NCBI GenBank assembly: GCA_948144175.1
Contig: CANXME010002068.1
Coordinates: forward strand, 744,001-808,000
DNA: 64,000 bases
From: Closterium sp. NIES-65
Lineage: Eukaryota; Streptophyta; Zygnematophyceae; Desmidiales; Closteriaceae
Reading direction: 5' to 3'
In this document: piece by piece, positions 40,501 to 52,469 of the stretch
How positions within the stretch are numbered: the first letter of the stretch is position 1
Layout of the letters: the number at the start of each line of letters is the position of its first letter
Notes under the pieces: generated by a model
Told to the model about the DNA's origin: nothing
Seen by the model: only the letters and a program-made list of their open reading frames with translations
Database searches by the model: none
Translations under genes and position numbers: made by a program

Positions 40501-43444
40501 ACCAGGTCCCCCCCCGGTAGACCCCCTCCCCCCTCAGGGTCCTGCCCCTTCAGGTGTGTCCCAGGTAGACTTGGTCGAGCCTGTCGAGGTCACTGGTGAC
40601 TCTGGTGCTGCTGCGGGAGCTGAGCCTGGGGGTGCTGAGCCTGGGGGTGCGGAGTCTGGGGGTGCTGAGCCTGGAGGTGCTGAGCCTGGGGGTGCTGAGC
40701 CTGGGGGTGCTGAGCCTGGGGGTACTGAGTCTGGGGGTGCTAAGCCTTGGGGTGCTGAGTCTGGGGGTGCTGAGCCTGGGGGTGCTGAGCCTGGGGGTGC
40801 TGAGACTGGGGGTGCTCCGCCTGGAGGTGCTTTGCCTGAGGGTGCTGAGCCTGGAGGTTCTTCGCCTGGTGGTTCTCCGCCTGGAGGTGCTTCGTCTCGC
40901 CAAGAGCCACTCTCCCCACAGGAGCTGCGTGAGTGGTTTGCCCAGCGCTGGAGGCGTGCTACTGGTGCTGGAGGTTCTTCGGCTGCAGAGGGTGCTACTG
41001 CCGCGCGTCCCGGAGGTGCTCGTGCTGTGGGTGCTGGAGCTGCTGGGCCTGAGGGTTCTCCTGGAGCTGGTGCTGCTGAGGGTGTTGGCGCTGGAGGTGC
41101 TGCTGGAAGTGTTGCTGGAGCGGGTACTCCTGCTGGAGGTACTGTTGCTGTCCCTGCTGTTTCTGGCGTTGCCACGCGGCCCCGACCGTACTTCGTTCCA
41201 CTCCTGCAGCACGTTCTTGGTCTTACACCTTCTCCTGGTCCTCCTCCGCCTCCCTTCGAGGGTCCACAGCCTGTCCAGTCCCAGTCACAGCTACAGCCTG
41301 CCTCCCCTTTGCCTGCTCCTTCTCCCTACGATGGTCCGACTGGAGGTCTTACTGAGCGTCGTGAGCCTGCGTCTCGTCCTGCGTCGCCTGTTCGTCCTGC
41401 ACGCACTAGTGGTCGCGGTTCGCGTCAGCGTCCTCCTCCTGTCCCTGGCACGCACCGGATGTCTCTGCGTCCGTCCACTGCTCCTCTGCGTGCCCCTTTG
41501 CCTTCTCCTCCTGAGTCCTCTCTTCCTGCTCTTGCCGGCCCGGAGTCGGACTCTCTTCGTGCTGCTAGTCCCACTGTCACGCGTCTCCTTGCTACTGCTG
41601 TCACTGACCCTTCCTTCGAGTCTTCTGCTTCGTCTGCCCTTGTCACTGAGCTTGTCGACTTTGCTGCGCGCTGTCGTCTGGACTACGCTGCTAGTCTTGT
41701 CGCTGAGTCTGAGTCTGCCTGTCCTCCGTCCGTCGGGGGTGAGTGTGCCCTAGGCACGGACGTCCTTGAGGACAGGCAGGAGGAGTTCCAGTGTCTGGCC
41801 GCCGCTTCACCTCATCTCGCGTCTGTACTGCTCGCCCCTGAGGGAGACCCGGATGCACTAGACATCCCGACTCCGCGCTCTTACGCGGAGGCGATAGAGG
41901 GTCCCTACTCCTCTCAGTGGCAGGCAGCTATGGATGCAGAGATGGCTTCCTGGAAGTCCACAGGCACCTACGTTGACGCTGTTCCCCCTCCTGGGGCGAA
42001 CATCGTCAGTGGCATGTGGATCTTCAGGGTGAAGCGGCCGCCGGGTTCTCCGCCTGTCTTCAAGGCGCGTTACGTGGCTCGTGGCTTCAGTCAGCGGCAG
42101 GGAGTTGACTACTTTAAGACCTTCTCCCCCACCCCAAAGATGACCACTCTTCGGGTACTGCTGCACGTTGCTGCTCACCGTGACTACGAGCTGCACTCTC
42201 TCGACTTCAGCACAGCTTTCTTGCAGGGCAGCCTGCACGAGGAGATCTGGCTGCGTCGCCCACCTGGCTTCTCTGGGTCTTTCCCTCCTGGTACCCAGTG
42301 GAGTCTCCGGCGTCCAGTTTACGGTCTCCGCCAGGCGCCACGTGAGTGGCACGACACACTGAGGACTACGCTTGCGGCACTTGGGTTTGCTCCTTCTACT
42401 GCCGACCCGTCGCTGTTTCTGCGCACCGACACCTCTCTGCCGCCTTTCTACATCCTCGTGTACGTCGACGACTTGGTCTTTGCCACAGCTGACACTGCTG
42501 GACTCGCCTACGTGAAGTCCGAGCTGCAGAAGAGACACACGTGCACTGACCTGGGTGAACTGCGCAGCTACCTTGGCTTGCAGATCACCCGGGACAGAGC
42601 ACGCCGCACCATTACCCTGACTCAGTCACACATGGTGCAGCAGGTCCTTCAGCGCTTCGGCTTCACGTACTCCTCGCCTCAGGCCACTCCTCTTCCTACT
42701 CGCCACTCGCTCTCAGCTCTGCCTTCGGATGAGTCCGTAGAGTCGAGTGGCCCGTATGCAGAGCTTGTTGGCTGCCTCATGTACCTGATGACCTGCACAC
42801 GACCTGACCTTGCATACCCTCTCAGCATTCTCGCACGCTATGTTGCTCCTGGGAGACACCGACCAGAGCACATGGCTGCAGCGAAGAGGGTGTTGCGCTA
42901 CTTGTGCAGTACGTCGGGCATGGGGCTAGTGCTTGGAGGGCGCAGTCCAGTGGTCCTCACTGGGCACGCGGACGCTTCTTGGGCTGACGACCAGGCTACG
43001 CAGCGGTCGTCACAGGGTTACACCTTCGGCCTTGGTTCCGGCTCTGTTTCGTGGCGGGCTACTCGCCCGTCTTCTGTTCTCGGCTCCAGTTTTGAGGCTG
43101 AGATCTACGCCGGGGCTATGGCTGCTCAGGAGCTTCGCTGGCTCACCTACCTGCTGACCGACCTTTGAGAGCCGCCTCGTTCTCCTCCAGTCCTATACGT
43201 AGACAACAAGGCCATGCTGGCCTTGTGTTGAGAGCAGCGACTGGAGCACAAGACAAAGCACATTGCTCTCCGCTACTTTCTTGCTCGTGAGCTACAGCAG
43301 CGTGGACAGTTGCGACTTGCGTACGTGGCCTCTGAGGCCAACACTGCTGATGTCTTCACCAAGGCACTTGCGCCTTGTGATCATCAGCGTTGCTGCACGC
43401 AGCTAGGTCTTGTGCCTGTCTTGCCTCACTTGCTCACTTCTTGA
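37541..43444 (+). pseudogene. gag-pol: Copia K Gag-Pol polyprotein with three in-frame TGA codons
   Basis: About 1967 codons. Gag: MATPSVLTFDAEGRAIDFAV, then a Gly-rich tract broken by TGA at 38363-38365, then the finger (38699-38770; CTYVFCTDNRAGEQCGGTH). Protease TLDSGASRSFF (Asp at 39089). Integrase LHMDVWGPA (about 39755), LHSDRGGEF (about 39960), PQQNGIAERRIG (about 40060). Linker with about 15 copies of a Gly-Gly-Ala-Glu-Pro repeat (40610-40900). RT with VKRPPGSPPVFKARYVARGF and YVDDLVFA (about 42460). RNase H (HADASWADD, then EAEIYA) with TGA at 43166 and 43229. Otherwise the frame stays open for 4.8 kb (38366-43165). The 43229 stop is shared with Copia J. Confidence 0.93.
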
Positions 43445-43633
43445 CCTTGCTTGTACCTTGACCTATATATACTCGTGCTCTTGTTTGCTTGACTCTTGTA
43501 TATCTCTATATATGATCTTGCATGTGAAATGGCCTTGTGGCCCTTGAACTTGTGCTCGGAATGTGTGGTGACTTTGTGATCCACCCTGAGCTTTGCTTTG
43601 CTTTGCTTGACTGGTCTTCTGACCCCTTGTTCT

Positions 43634-43656
43634 CCCCCACTTTGCCTATGGGGGTG
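43634..43656 (+). promoter_or_regulatory. PPT hairpin of Copia K
   Basis: CCCCCA (43634-43639) and TGGGGG (43649-43654) flank CTTTGCCTA right before the 3' LTR. Confidence 0.65.
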
Positions 43657-43788
43657 TGTCAGAACATTATAGCTTACTTATTTGTGTAGGCTATAGTGGG
43701 GTATCCCATAGGGGGTACAACCCAATTAGGGTTTCATATTTGTACTCACTTCATTCATAGTTCATTCATTCTCGTTCACTTCTTCTCA
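43657..43788 (+). repeat. 3' LTR of Copia K
   Basis: A 132-bp direct copy of 36482-36613 with one T/C difference. Confidence 0.92.
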
Positions 43789-43816
43789 TATATATAGGTG
43801 AAGGTACAAGCAAGGT

Positions 43817-46800
43817 CAAGAAGTGAGCAAGTGAGGCAAGACAGGCACAAGACCCAGCTACGTGCAGCAGCGCTGATGATCACAAGGCGCAAGTGCCTTG
43901 GTGAAGACATCAGCAGTGTTGGCCTCAGAGGCCACGTACGCAAGTCGCAACTGTCCACGCTGCTGTAGCTCACGAGCAAGAAAGTAGCGGAGAGCAATGT
44001 GCTTTGTCCTGTGCTCCAGTCGCTGCTCTCAACACAAGGCCAGCATGGCCTTTTTGTCTACGTACAGGACTGGAGGGGAACGAGGCGGCTCTCCAAGGTC
44101 GGTCAGCAGGTAGGTGAGCCAGCGAAGCTCCTGGGCAGCCATAGCCCCGGCGTAGATCTCAGCCTCACAACTGGAGCCGAGGACAGAAGACGAGCAGGTA
44201 GCCCGCCATGAAACAGAGCCGGAACCAAGGTTGAAGGTGTAACCCTGTGACGACCGCTGCGTAGCCTGGTCGTCAGCCCAAGAAGCGTCTGCGTGCCCAG
44301 TGAGGACCACTGGACTGCGCCCTCAAAGCACTAGCCCCATGCCCGACGTACTGCACAAGTAGCGCAACACCCTCTTCGCTGCAGCCATGTGCTCTGGTCG
44401 GTGTCTCCCAGGAGCAACATAGCGTGCAAGAATGCTAAGAGGGTATGCAAGGTCAAGTCGTGTGCAGGTCATCAGGTACATGAGGCAGCCAACAAGCTCT
44501 GCATACGGGCCACTCGACTCTACGGACTCATCCGAAGGTAGAGCTGAGAGCGAGTGGCGAGTAGGCAGAGGAGTGGCCTGAGGCAAGGAGTACGTGTAGC
44601 CGAAGCGCTGAAGGACCTGCTGCACCATGTGTGACTGAGTCAGGGTAATGGTGCGGCGTGCTCTGTTCCGGGTGATCTGCAAGCCAAGGTAGCTGCGCAG
44701 TTCACCCAGGTCTGTGCACGTGTGTCGCTTCTGCAGCTCGAACTTCACGTAGGCGAGTCCAGCAGTGTCAGCTGTGGCAAAGACCAAGTCGTCGACGTAC
44801 ACGAGGATGTAGAACGGCGGCAGAGAAGTGTCGGTGCGCAGAAACAGCGACGGGTCGGCAGTAGAAGGAGCAAACCCAAGAGCCGCAAGCGTAGTCCTCA
44901 GTGTGTCGTGCCACTCACGTGGCGCCTGGCGGAGACCGTAGATTGGACGCCGGAGACTCCACTGGGTACCAGGAGGGAAAGACCCAGTGAAGCCAGGTGG
45001 GCGACGCAGCCAGATCTCCTCGTGCAGGCTGCCCTGCAAGAAAGCAGTGCTGAAGTCGAGAGAGTGCAGCTCGTAGTCACGGTGAGCAGCAACGTGCAGC
45101 AGTACCCGAAGAGTGGTCATCTTTGGGGTGGGAGAGAAGGTCTGAAAGTAGTCAACTCCCTGCCGCTGACTGAAGCCACGAGCCACGTAACGCGCCTTGA
45201 AGACAGGCGGAGAACCCGGCGGCCGCTTCACCCTGAAGATCCACATGCCACTGACGATGTTCGGCCCAGGAAGGGGAACAGCGTCAACGTAGGTGCCTGT
45301 GGACCTCCAAGAAGCCATCTCTGCATCCATAGCTGCCTGCCACTGAGAGGAGTAGGGACCCTCTATCGCCTCCGCGTAAGAGCGCGGAGTCGGGATGTCT
45401 AGTGCATCCGAGTCTCCCTCAGGGGCGAGCAGTACAGACGCGAGATGAGGTGAAGCGGCGGCCAGACACTGGAACTCCTCCTGCCTGTCCTCAAGGACGT
45501 CCGTGCCAAGGGCACACTCACCCCCGACGGACGGAGGACAGGCAGACTCAGACTCAGCGACAAGACTAGCAGCGTAGTCTAGACGACAGCGCGCAGCAAA
45601 GTCGACAAGCTCAGTGACAAGGGCAGACGCAGCAGAAGACTCGAAAGAAGGGTCAGTGACAGCAGTAGCAAGGAGACGCGTGACAGTAGGACTGGCAGCA
45701 CGAAGAGAGTCCGACTCCGGGTCGGCAAGAGCAGGAAGAGAGGAAGCAGGAGGAGAAGGCAAAGGGGCACGCAGAGGAGCAGTAGACGGACGCAGAGACA
45801 TCCGGTGCGTGCCAGGGACAGGAGGAGGACGCTGACGCGAACTGCGACCACTAGTGCGCGCAGTACGAACAGGCGACGCAGGACGAGACGCAGACTCAGG
45901 ACGTTCAGTAAGACCTCCAGTCGGACCAGCGTAGGGAGAAGGAGCAGGCAAAGGGGAGGCAGGCTGTAGCTGTGACTGTGACGGGACAGGCTGTGGACCC
46001 TCTAAGGGAGGAGAAGGACCAGGAGAAGGTGTAAGACCAAGAACCTGCTGCAGGAGGGGAACGAAGTACGGTCTGGGCCGCGAGGCGACGCCAGAAACAG
46101 CAGGGACAGCCCCAGTACCCCCAGCAGGAGTACCCGCTCTAGTAGCACCTCCAGCAGCACCTCCAGTAGCTCCAGAACCCCCAGTAGCACCTCCAGCGGC
46201 ACCTCCAGTAGCACCTCTAGTAGCTCCAGAACCTCCAGCAGCACCAGGAGCACTGCCAGCCGGACCGCCAGCAGTAGTCTCAGCGCCAACACGCTCAGCA
46301 GTAACAGCTCCAGTAGAACCCGCAGGCCCAGTAGCTCCAGTACTCCAAGTACGAGCACCTCCGGGACGCGCGACAGCAGCACCCTCAGCAGCCGAAGAAC
46401 CTCCAGCACCAGCAGCACGCCTCCAGCGCCGGGCAAACCACTCATGCAGCTCCTGCGGGGAGAGTGGCTCTCGGCGAGACGAAGCACCCGGAGAACCTCC
46501 AGGCGAAGCACCTCCAGTCTCAGTACCCCCAGGCTCAGCACCCCCAGGCTCAGCACCCCCAGGCTCAGCACCCCCAGGCTCAGCACCCCCAGGCTCAGCA
46601 CCCCCAGGCTCAGCACCCCCAGGCTCAGCACCCCCAGGCTCAGCACCCCTAGGCTCAACACCCCCAGACTCAGCACCCCTAGGAACAGCACCCCCAGTCA
46701 CAGCACCCCTAGGCTCAGCACCCACAGCAGCACCAGAGTCATTAGTGACCTCGACAGGCTCGACCGCGTCTACCTGGAACACACCTGAAGGGGCAGGACC

Positions 46801-48811
46801 CTGAGGGGGAAGGGGGTCGACCGGGGGGGGACCTGGTACCAAGAAGAGCGGGGGTGGGGGGAGGGACGGAGTGCGGTAGGGGAAGAGGCGGTAGTAGGGT
46901 ACCGACTCGTCGAACGTGACGTCCTGGGAGGACAGAACACGGCGAGAGGTGGGGTGGTAGAACTGCCACCCAGGGGCGTCGGGGGGGAACCCCAGGAAGA
47001 CGCAGGGAGCAGCGCGAGGGGACAGCTTGTCCGCAGACAAGTCGCGGACAAACGCCCGAGATCCCCAGACCCTGAACGCCGACGCATCGCCAACCTTCCC
47101 CGTCCACAGCAGGGCTGGGGAGGTCTCCGGCCTGGAGACCCTGGGGTGGAGGTTGATCTGATGCGCCGCGTACCTGACCGCAAACGGCCACAGAAAATGG
47201 GGGGCAGCCGCATGCATCATGGACGTACGAGAGACGTCCATGACCATGCCAATGCGGCGCTCTGCAATCCCATTTTGCTGTGGTGAGTCCGGAAGCGTGA
47301 AGGTCTGAGGAATGCCTCGCGCACGGCAGTAGGCACGCAGAAGGCCAGAGGAAAACTCTCCGCCTCTATCCGAGTGCAGACGCAGAACCGGAAAGTCCGA
47401 GCCAAAGCTCTGCCTGGGCTGGAGACGAGCTGCGCGGATCCAGTCGATCAGCACCTCAGTAACATCACCCTTGCTGCGCAAGGGGAAGACTGTGGTGTAA
47501 CGCGAGTAGTCGTCAACCACCAACAGGAAGTAGCGCTCGTGACCGAGTCCACGGACGCGGGCAGGGCCCCACACGTCCATGTGAAGCGTCTGCAACGGAG
47601 CCTGTGTCGGAGGAAACTGGGAGGAGTGAGGGGCAGCACGCTGGCGCCCCTCGACACAGGGGACACAGGCAGGGCCAGGGCCCTGAGGAAGGGGAGGGAG
47701 GGACCGGGGAAGACCAGACACAAGAAGACGGGAGGCCATGCCTCTGAGCCGAAGCAGGGAGGGGTGACCCAGGCGGTGGTGCCAGAGGAGAGTCTCGTGA
47801 GACAGGCGACGACACGAACAGGGGGCAGACTCAGGACCAGACCTGGACGCTGCAGACAACACCTGACCAGACGAGGGGACCCTACCAGACTCAGGAATTG
47901 GAGGAGAAGCAGTGGTCAGTGTGTACAGGCTCGACCCTGGCTGACGTGTAAACGTAGCCAGGTGACGACCTGTGCTAGCCTCTGTGCAGTGCGTCACCTG
48001 CTGACGAGCAGGGGTGAACTGGTGGACTCCCGCATCCTGTAGGTCAGCACCACTCACCAAGTTCGTAGAGAACGAGGGGAGGTAGAGACCAGACAGGGTG
48101 CCAGAGGGAGCCGCCGGACACGGGAGGACTGTGGAGAAGTGAGACAGGACAGGACCCCCAGAGGGGTCAGCCAGGGACACCGCAACCGGCCGACTAAGCG
48201 GCGTGAGTGTGGTGCGGTCCCGAAAGAAGGAGCGAGACGCTCCAGAGTCAAGAGTGAAGGTGTGGGAGGCCGAGGCCGACGCAGTACCTGAGAGCGCAGA
48301 CTCACTAGTACCTGAGAGAGCAGCCTCACCAGTACCTGAGAGCACAGACGCACTGGCACCTAGAGCAGAAGCCTCACTGACACCTAGAGCAGCAGTACCA
48401 ATGCCCGGGTCGGGCGGGAAACACCGGTAACAGTCACCCTCATCACTAATGGTCACAGCATACATGGCAGCAAGGATAGCATCAAAGTCAAGATCAAAGA
48501 TAGCTACACCAGCCCGAGACAGCTCTCCCCAGCGGGGGATCTCCGCGGCCTCCGGGAACTGCTGGCGCCAAGCGTCCGTCAGGCGGCCAAAGCAGCGCTG
48601 GGCGGTGTGGGTACCCCCACACTACTCTCCAGCACGGTCGCCAGTGCGAACGACGTAGGTGCAGGGACCAAAACCCCCACCACGCTGACGCTGCGTGTAC
48701 CACTCATGGAGCTGCTGAGGCGTCAGGAGGTCGCGAGAACGCTGCTGCTGCTGCTGCTGGCGCTGACCACCCCCAGTGCTGCTCCGCTGCGAAGTGCCAC
48801 TCCGACCACCT

Positions 48812-48844
<33 letters not shown>

Positions 48845-49820
48845 CCGCCTCCGCCTCCACCGCCGCCGCCTCCGCCACCTCCGCTCCCACCGCCACCGCC
48901 GCCACCACCCCCGCCTCCACTGCCGCCACTAGTACCCCCACCCCCGCCACCACCTCCACCGCCACCCCCACTCCCCCCGCCGCCTCCACCGCCACCTCCA
49001 CCGCCCCCGCTGGCCCCACCCGCTCCCTTGCCCCCCTTGCCCTTGCCAGAGCGGCGTCTCCCGCTAGGGGCAGACGCCGCACCGACCGACTCAAGACCAA
49101 CGAGGTTGGCCGCAGCGGCAGAGGCGACAGAGGGCAAAAGGGGGGAAGGAGAACACCCCTCAAAGATGGGGGCACGGGGGTCACCTCGAGAGGCTCCTAC
49201 AGCGACTATGCTCTTCTTCGCCGCTAGGAGGGCCTTCTCGAGGCTGTCGACTGTGAGGGTGGTGGGTCAGACCGCGAGGAAGTGGTCCCGGACTACACGA
49301 AGGGAGTCAGGGAGGCGAGTGACTAAAAAGTAGAGAGTGATGTACATGGGGGGGGGGGGTTCTTGGCGCAGAAGTCAGCAGAAAGCGCAGCGCGGTAGCG
49401 AGTGTCACTAGTGCGGAGGTGCGTAATGAGGTCAGCGACAGTGGGAAAGGCGGCAAGGTCAGGGAAGAGGAAGGGGAGCATGAGGCGGCTCAGTGCAGCA
49501 GTGGCAGGGGAGGAGTAGCGCGCAACTACAGCGTCGTACAAGGTCTGGGCACTCTTGTACTGGCTAAAGTGCGCGCGCTCAGCGGTAGGCAGGTGGCGAC
49601 GCACAGCAAGACGTGCAGCAGCATCACGCGTGGCCCACTGTGAGCGAACAATGGCGTCAGCATCAGCAGCAGGGGCAGGGACGGCACCAGAGGTGAGGTC
49701 AAAGAGAGAAAGACCGTCTGCCCTATCGCACTGTAAGAACAGCTGCAGGTCGTCGACCCAGACCTCAAAGTCAATGGCGCGACCCTCAGCGTCAAAAGCT
49801 AGGACACTAGGGGTAGCCAT
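43817..49820 (-). pseudogene. gag-pol: Copia J Gag-Pol polyprotein (several breaks)
   Basis: It starts at 49820 with MATPSVLAFDAEGRAIDFEV. A 12-base homopolymer (plus 49347-49358) shifts the frame in Gag, and a TGA lies near 49265. The Gly-rich tract and finger follow (48592-48663), with TAG (48622-48624) at the codon before the second Cys. From there to 44323 a 1380-codon open stretch covers protease, integrase, the Ala-Glu-Pro-Gly-Gly linker (about 46490-46730), RT (YVDDLVFA near 44795) and early RNase H. TGA codons then occur at 44320-44322 and 44029-44031, before the end near 43817. The 44029 stop matches the one in K. Confidence 0.9.
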
Positions 49821-50700
49821 GACGACAGACTAGCAGTGCAAGCAGTGCGGGGAGGGGCACGCAGTAGCAGTGGAGCTGTGCTCACCAGACAGGACAGGTC
49901 GGGCAGCTCAGCAGCACAGGAACACGGTAACACAGCAGCTGCCGGCCCAGTAGCAACAGCAGCCCCACAGGACCAGCAGCTCGGCTCCCCAGGTGGCTCG
50001 GGCGGGTCGTGCGGCTCGGGCGGCTCGGGCGGCTCGGGCGGCTCGGGCGGCTCGGGCACGCAGCGGCACGGGCGACTCGGGCGGCTCCGCTGCTCGGGTG
50101 GCTCGCGTGGCTCGGGTGACGCGGGGGCTCACGGGCGGCGCGGGCGTCGTGGCGGGCGGCTCACGGGCGGCTGCACGGGCGGCTGGGGCGGCTCACGGGC
50201 GGCACGTTGGGCGGCTGCACGGGCGGATGCACGGGCGGCTGCACGGGCGGTTGCACGGGCGGCTGCACGGGCGGCTGCACGGGCGGCGCGTCGGGCTGCT
50301 GAGGGCGACGCACGGGCGGCCGACGGGCGGCTAGCGGGCGTCGGGTGGCGCGCGGGCGTCGGGTGGCTAGCGGGCGCCGGGCGGCTAGCGGGCGTCGGGC
50401 AGCTAGCGGGCGTCGGGCGGCTAGCGGGCGTCGGGCGGCTGGCGCGTCGGGCGGCTAGCGCACGGGCAGGCAGCTGACGGGCGGATCTGGGCGGCGCACG
50501 GGCGGCTCACGCGAGCTGCTCACGCTCTGCGTAGGGCAGCGCGCGGGGCGCTAGGGCGCTAGGGCGGGCAGCGCGCGGGCGCTACGGCGCCAGGGCGCTA
50601 GGGCGGTTAGCGGGGCGCGGGCGCTAAGGTGGCGCTTGGGCTGCTAGGGCGGGCGGCGCGCTAGCTGCTAGGGCAGAAAAAAAAAAATTTCAAGGTAGTG
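49821..50700 (-). repeat. GC-rich tandem-repeat leader of Copia J
   Basis: Repeats such as GGCTCGGGCGGCTCGGGC (49995-50060), GGGCGGCTGCACGGGCGGCT (50150-50290) and GCTAGCGGGCGTCGGGCG (50330-50460). No domain-bearing frame was found. GGGCCC at 50706-50711 lies 37 nt from the primer-site start. Confidence 0.85.
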
Positions 50701-50748
50701 GTGGTGGGCCCTAAGCACAGTTCCCACAGGGGAACCTGCTCGATACCA

Positions 50749-50878
50749 TGAGAAGAAGTGAACGAGAATGAAATGACTATGAATGAAGTGAGTACAAATA
50801 GGAAACCCTAATTGGGTTGTACCCCTATGGGATACCCCACTATAGCCTACACAAATAAGTAGCTATAATGTTCTGACA
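50749..50878 (-). repeat. 5' LTR of Copia J (130 bp)
   Basis: TG...CA ends on the minus strand. The primer site TGGTATCGAGCAGG (minus) adjoins at 50735-50748, and the ATAGT duplication follows. Confidence 0.9.
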
Positions 50879-50883
50879 ATAGT

Positions 50884-52239
50884 TGCTCTCGCACCTTGGA
50901 CACATCCGCCAGACCTCGACCCGAACTTCAGTCCTGAAGGCTTCTGGTACTCTCGTACCATTCCCGAAGCTGAACGCACCAACGCGCTTGCCGTCCTGCA
51001 AACACAGGCAACAACACCTGAGTCAGCACTCGTCATCGAAACAACAACTGCACCCGTCACAGCACCAACAACCACCGAACCTGCAGTTGAAGAACCAACC
51101 GTCGTCGCGGAACAACCTTCCGAAACTCCACAGCCCGGTCCCTCCGTCACGCCACCACCCCTCATCATCGACATGCCACCGATAGCCGCCCAACAGTTAA
51201 CACCAGTACCACGCGCTGTTCATCGAAGTGCAGCAACACACGCCGCCTTCTTCGCCAACGCAGACTTCTATCAACGCTCCGTCGGTCACAGCGCCTCCGA
51301 AGACATCTGGCATCAACGTCTCGGACATCCTGGAAACAAAACACTTTACAACACAATACGAGCCGGAGTGTTAGACAAGAACGCCCTACTTCTTCCCAAC
51401 GGACGTGAACTCGAACGACCACGCGGCATCTGCTTCATCTGCCCGGAAGCATATCTGCCTCACCAACCGTTCCCGTCACACCACAATCCGAGCGCCCCCG
51501 TTTATCAACCACTCGAGAAAGTCTACAGCGACATACTATACATACCTCGAACTGAAGGACGTGAAGATCTGAACTACGTCATCACCTTCATCGACGCCGC
51601 AACGAGATATGTCTGACACGTCAACTTACCGTCACAAGACATGGCTCTAGAAGCCTTCACAGCCTGGCTACCTATCGCTGAAAGAGACTCGGGAGTAAAA
51701 CTGAAGAGTTTTCAGTCAGATGGCGCGATGGAATACCAGTCACATCGCTTCAAACAGTTCTTGGCAGAAAGAGGCATCAAACGCTTCATCTCTCTTCCTT
51801 ACGCTCACCAACAGCAGGGTGTGGCAGAAAGGATGAACAGGACCCTGCAGACAACCATGCGAAAGCTGCTACATGGAACTCGACTGCCCAGCTCAGAATG
51901 GCCAGCAGCGATGGACCACGCTGTCCTCCTGCACAACTTGCTATCCTCGTCTTCACTGCCCAACAACGCATCTCCGCACCTGTTGTGGACTGGGAAGCTG
52001 GGCAACACAAAAATGTTACGAGTTTTTGGGTGTATGGTACAGTACCGCCCACACACTGCACGCGCAGGGAGATTTTTGCAACGTGCACAGTGGGGTCTAC
52101 ACCTCGGGCTGGCAAAACATTACGAAGCCTGACGAATCTTCGACGTCCACACAAAGGAAACAGTAGCAGCATGTGACGTTATCTTCTACGAGCGACTCAC
52201 CCTCAACCATTACCTGGACAACATCGCACGCCACGTCGA
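50884..52239 (+). pseudogene. pol: Copia G integrase region
   Basis: It continues from 36159. A Pro/Thr-rich stretch is followed by the pre-integrase zinc region (WHQRLGHPGNKTLYNTIRAG, then CFIC). The integrase core follows with VYSDILYIPRTEG, FQSDGAMEYQSHRF and HQQQGVAERMNR. In-frame TGA codons lie at 51614-51616 and 52130-52132. It is cut at 52239 by element L and resumes at 53750. Confidence 0.9.
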
Positions 52240-52469
52240 TCTCAGAAGTAGTTAAGACTTAGGCACTAGGGTGTTGGGTAGAACGAGAGTGACGAGAGGA
52301 AGGGGTCGAGGGAGTTTGACAAAAGAGGGTGATTCAATATTGAGCGAGGGTACAAATAGGAAAGAACAAACAAGAAAGGTGCACCACCAAACAGAAACTT
52401 CTATGACTACAGTATTCTACACTACAGGCAGTTACAAAACAATATATAGAGTTATATATTATTCTGACA
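52240..52469 (-). repeat. 3' LTR of element L
   Basis: On the minus strand it starts TGTCAGAATAATATATAAC and ends CTACTTCTGAGA. The 3' end is therefore GA, not CA. Confidence 0.88.

Larger units (their letters stand above)
36482..43788 (+). mobile_element. Copia element K (deepest insertion, nearly complete)
   Basis: A plus-strand element of 7307 bp lies between TATAT duplications (36477-36481 and 43789-43793). Its two 132-bp LTRs differ at one base by eye. Gag-pol spans 37541-43444 in one frame with three TGA interruptions. It is the fifth level of the nest (M1, P, G, J, K). Confidence 0.94.
36160..50878 (-). mobile_element. Copia element J, hosting Copia K
   Basis: A minus-strand short-LTR Copia element lies between ATAGT duplications (36155-36159 and 50879-50883). 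Its own length is about 7.4 kb after removing K. Copia K sits in its 3' untranslated end, in opposite orientation. J and K are close relatives and share a rare in-frame TGA in RNase H. J's own gag-pol carries several breaks. Confidence 0.93.
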
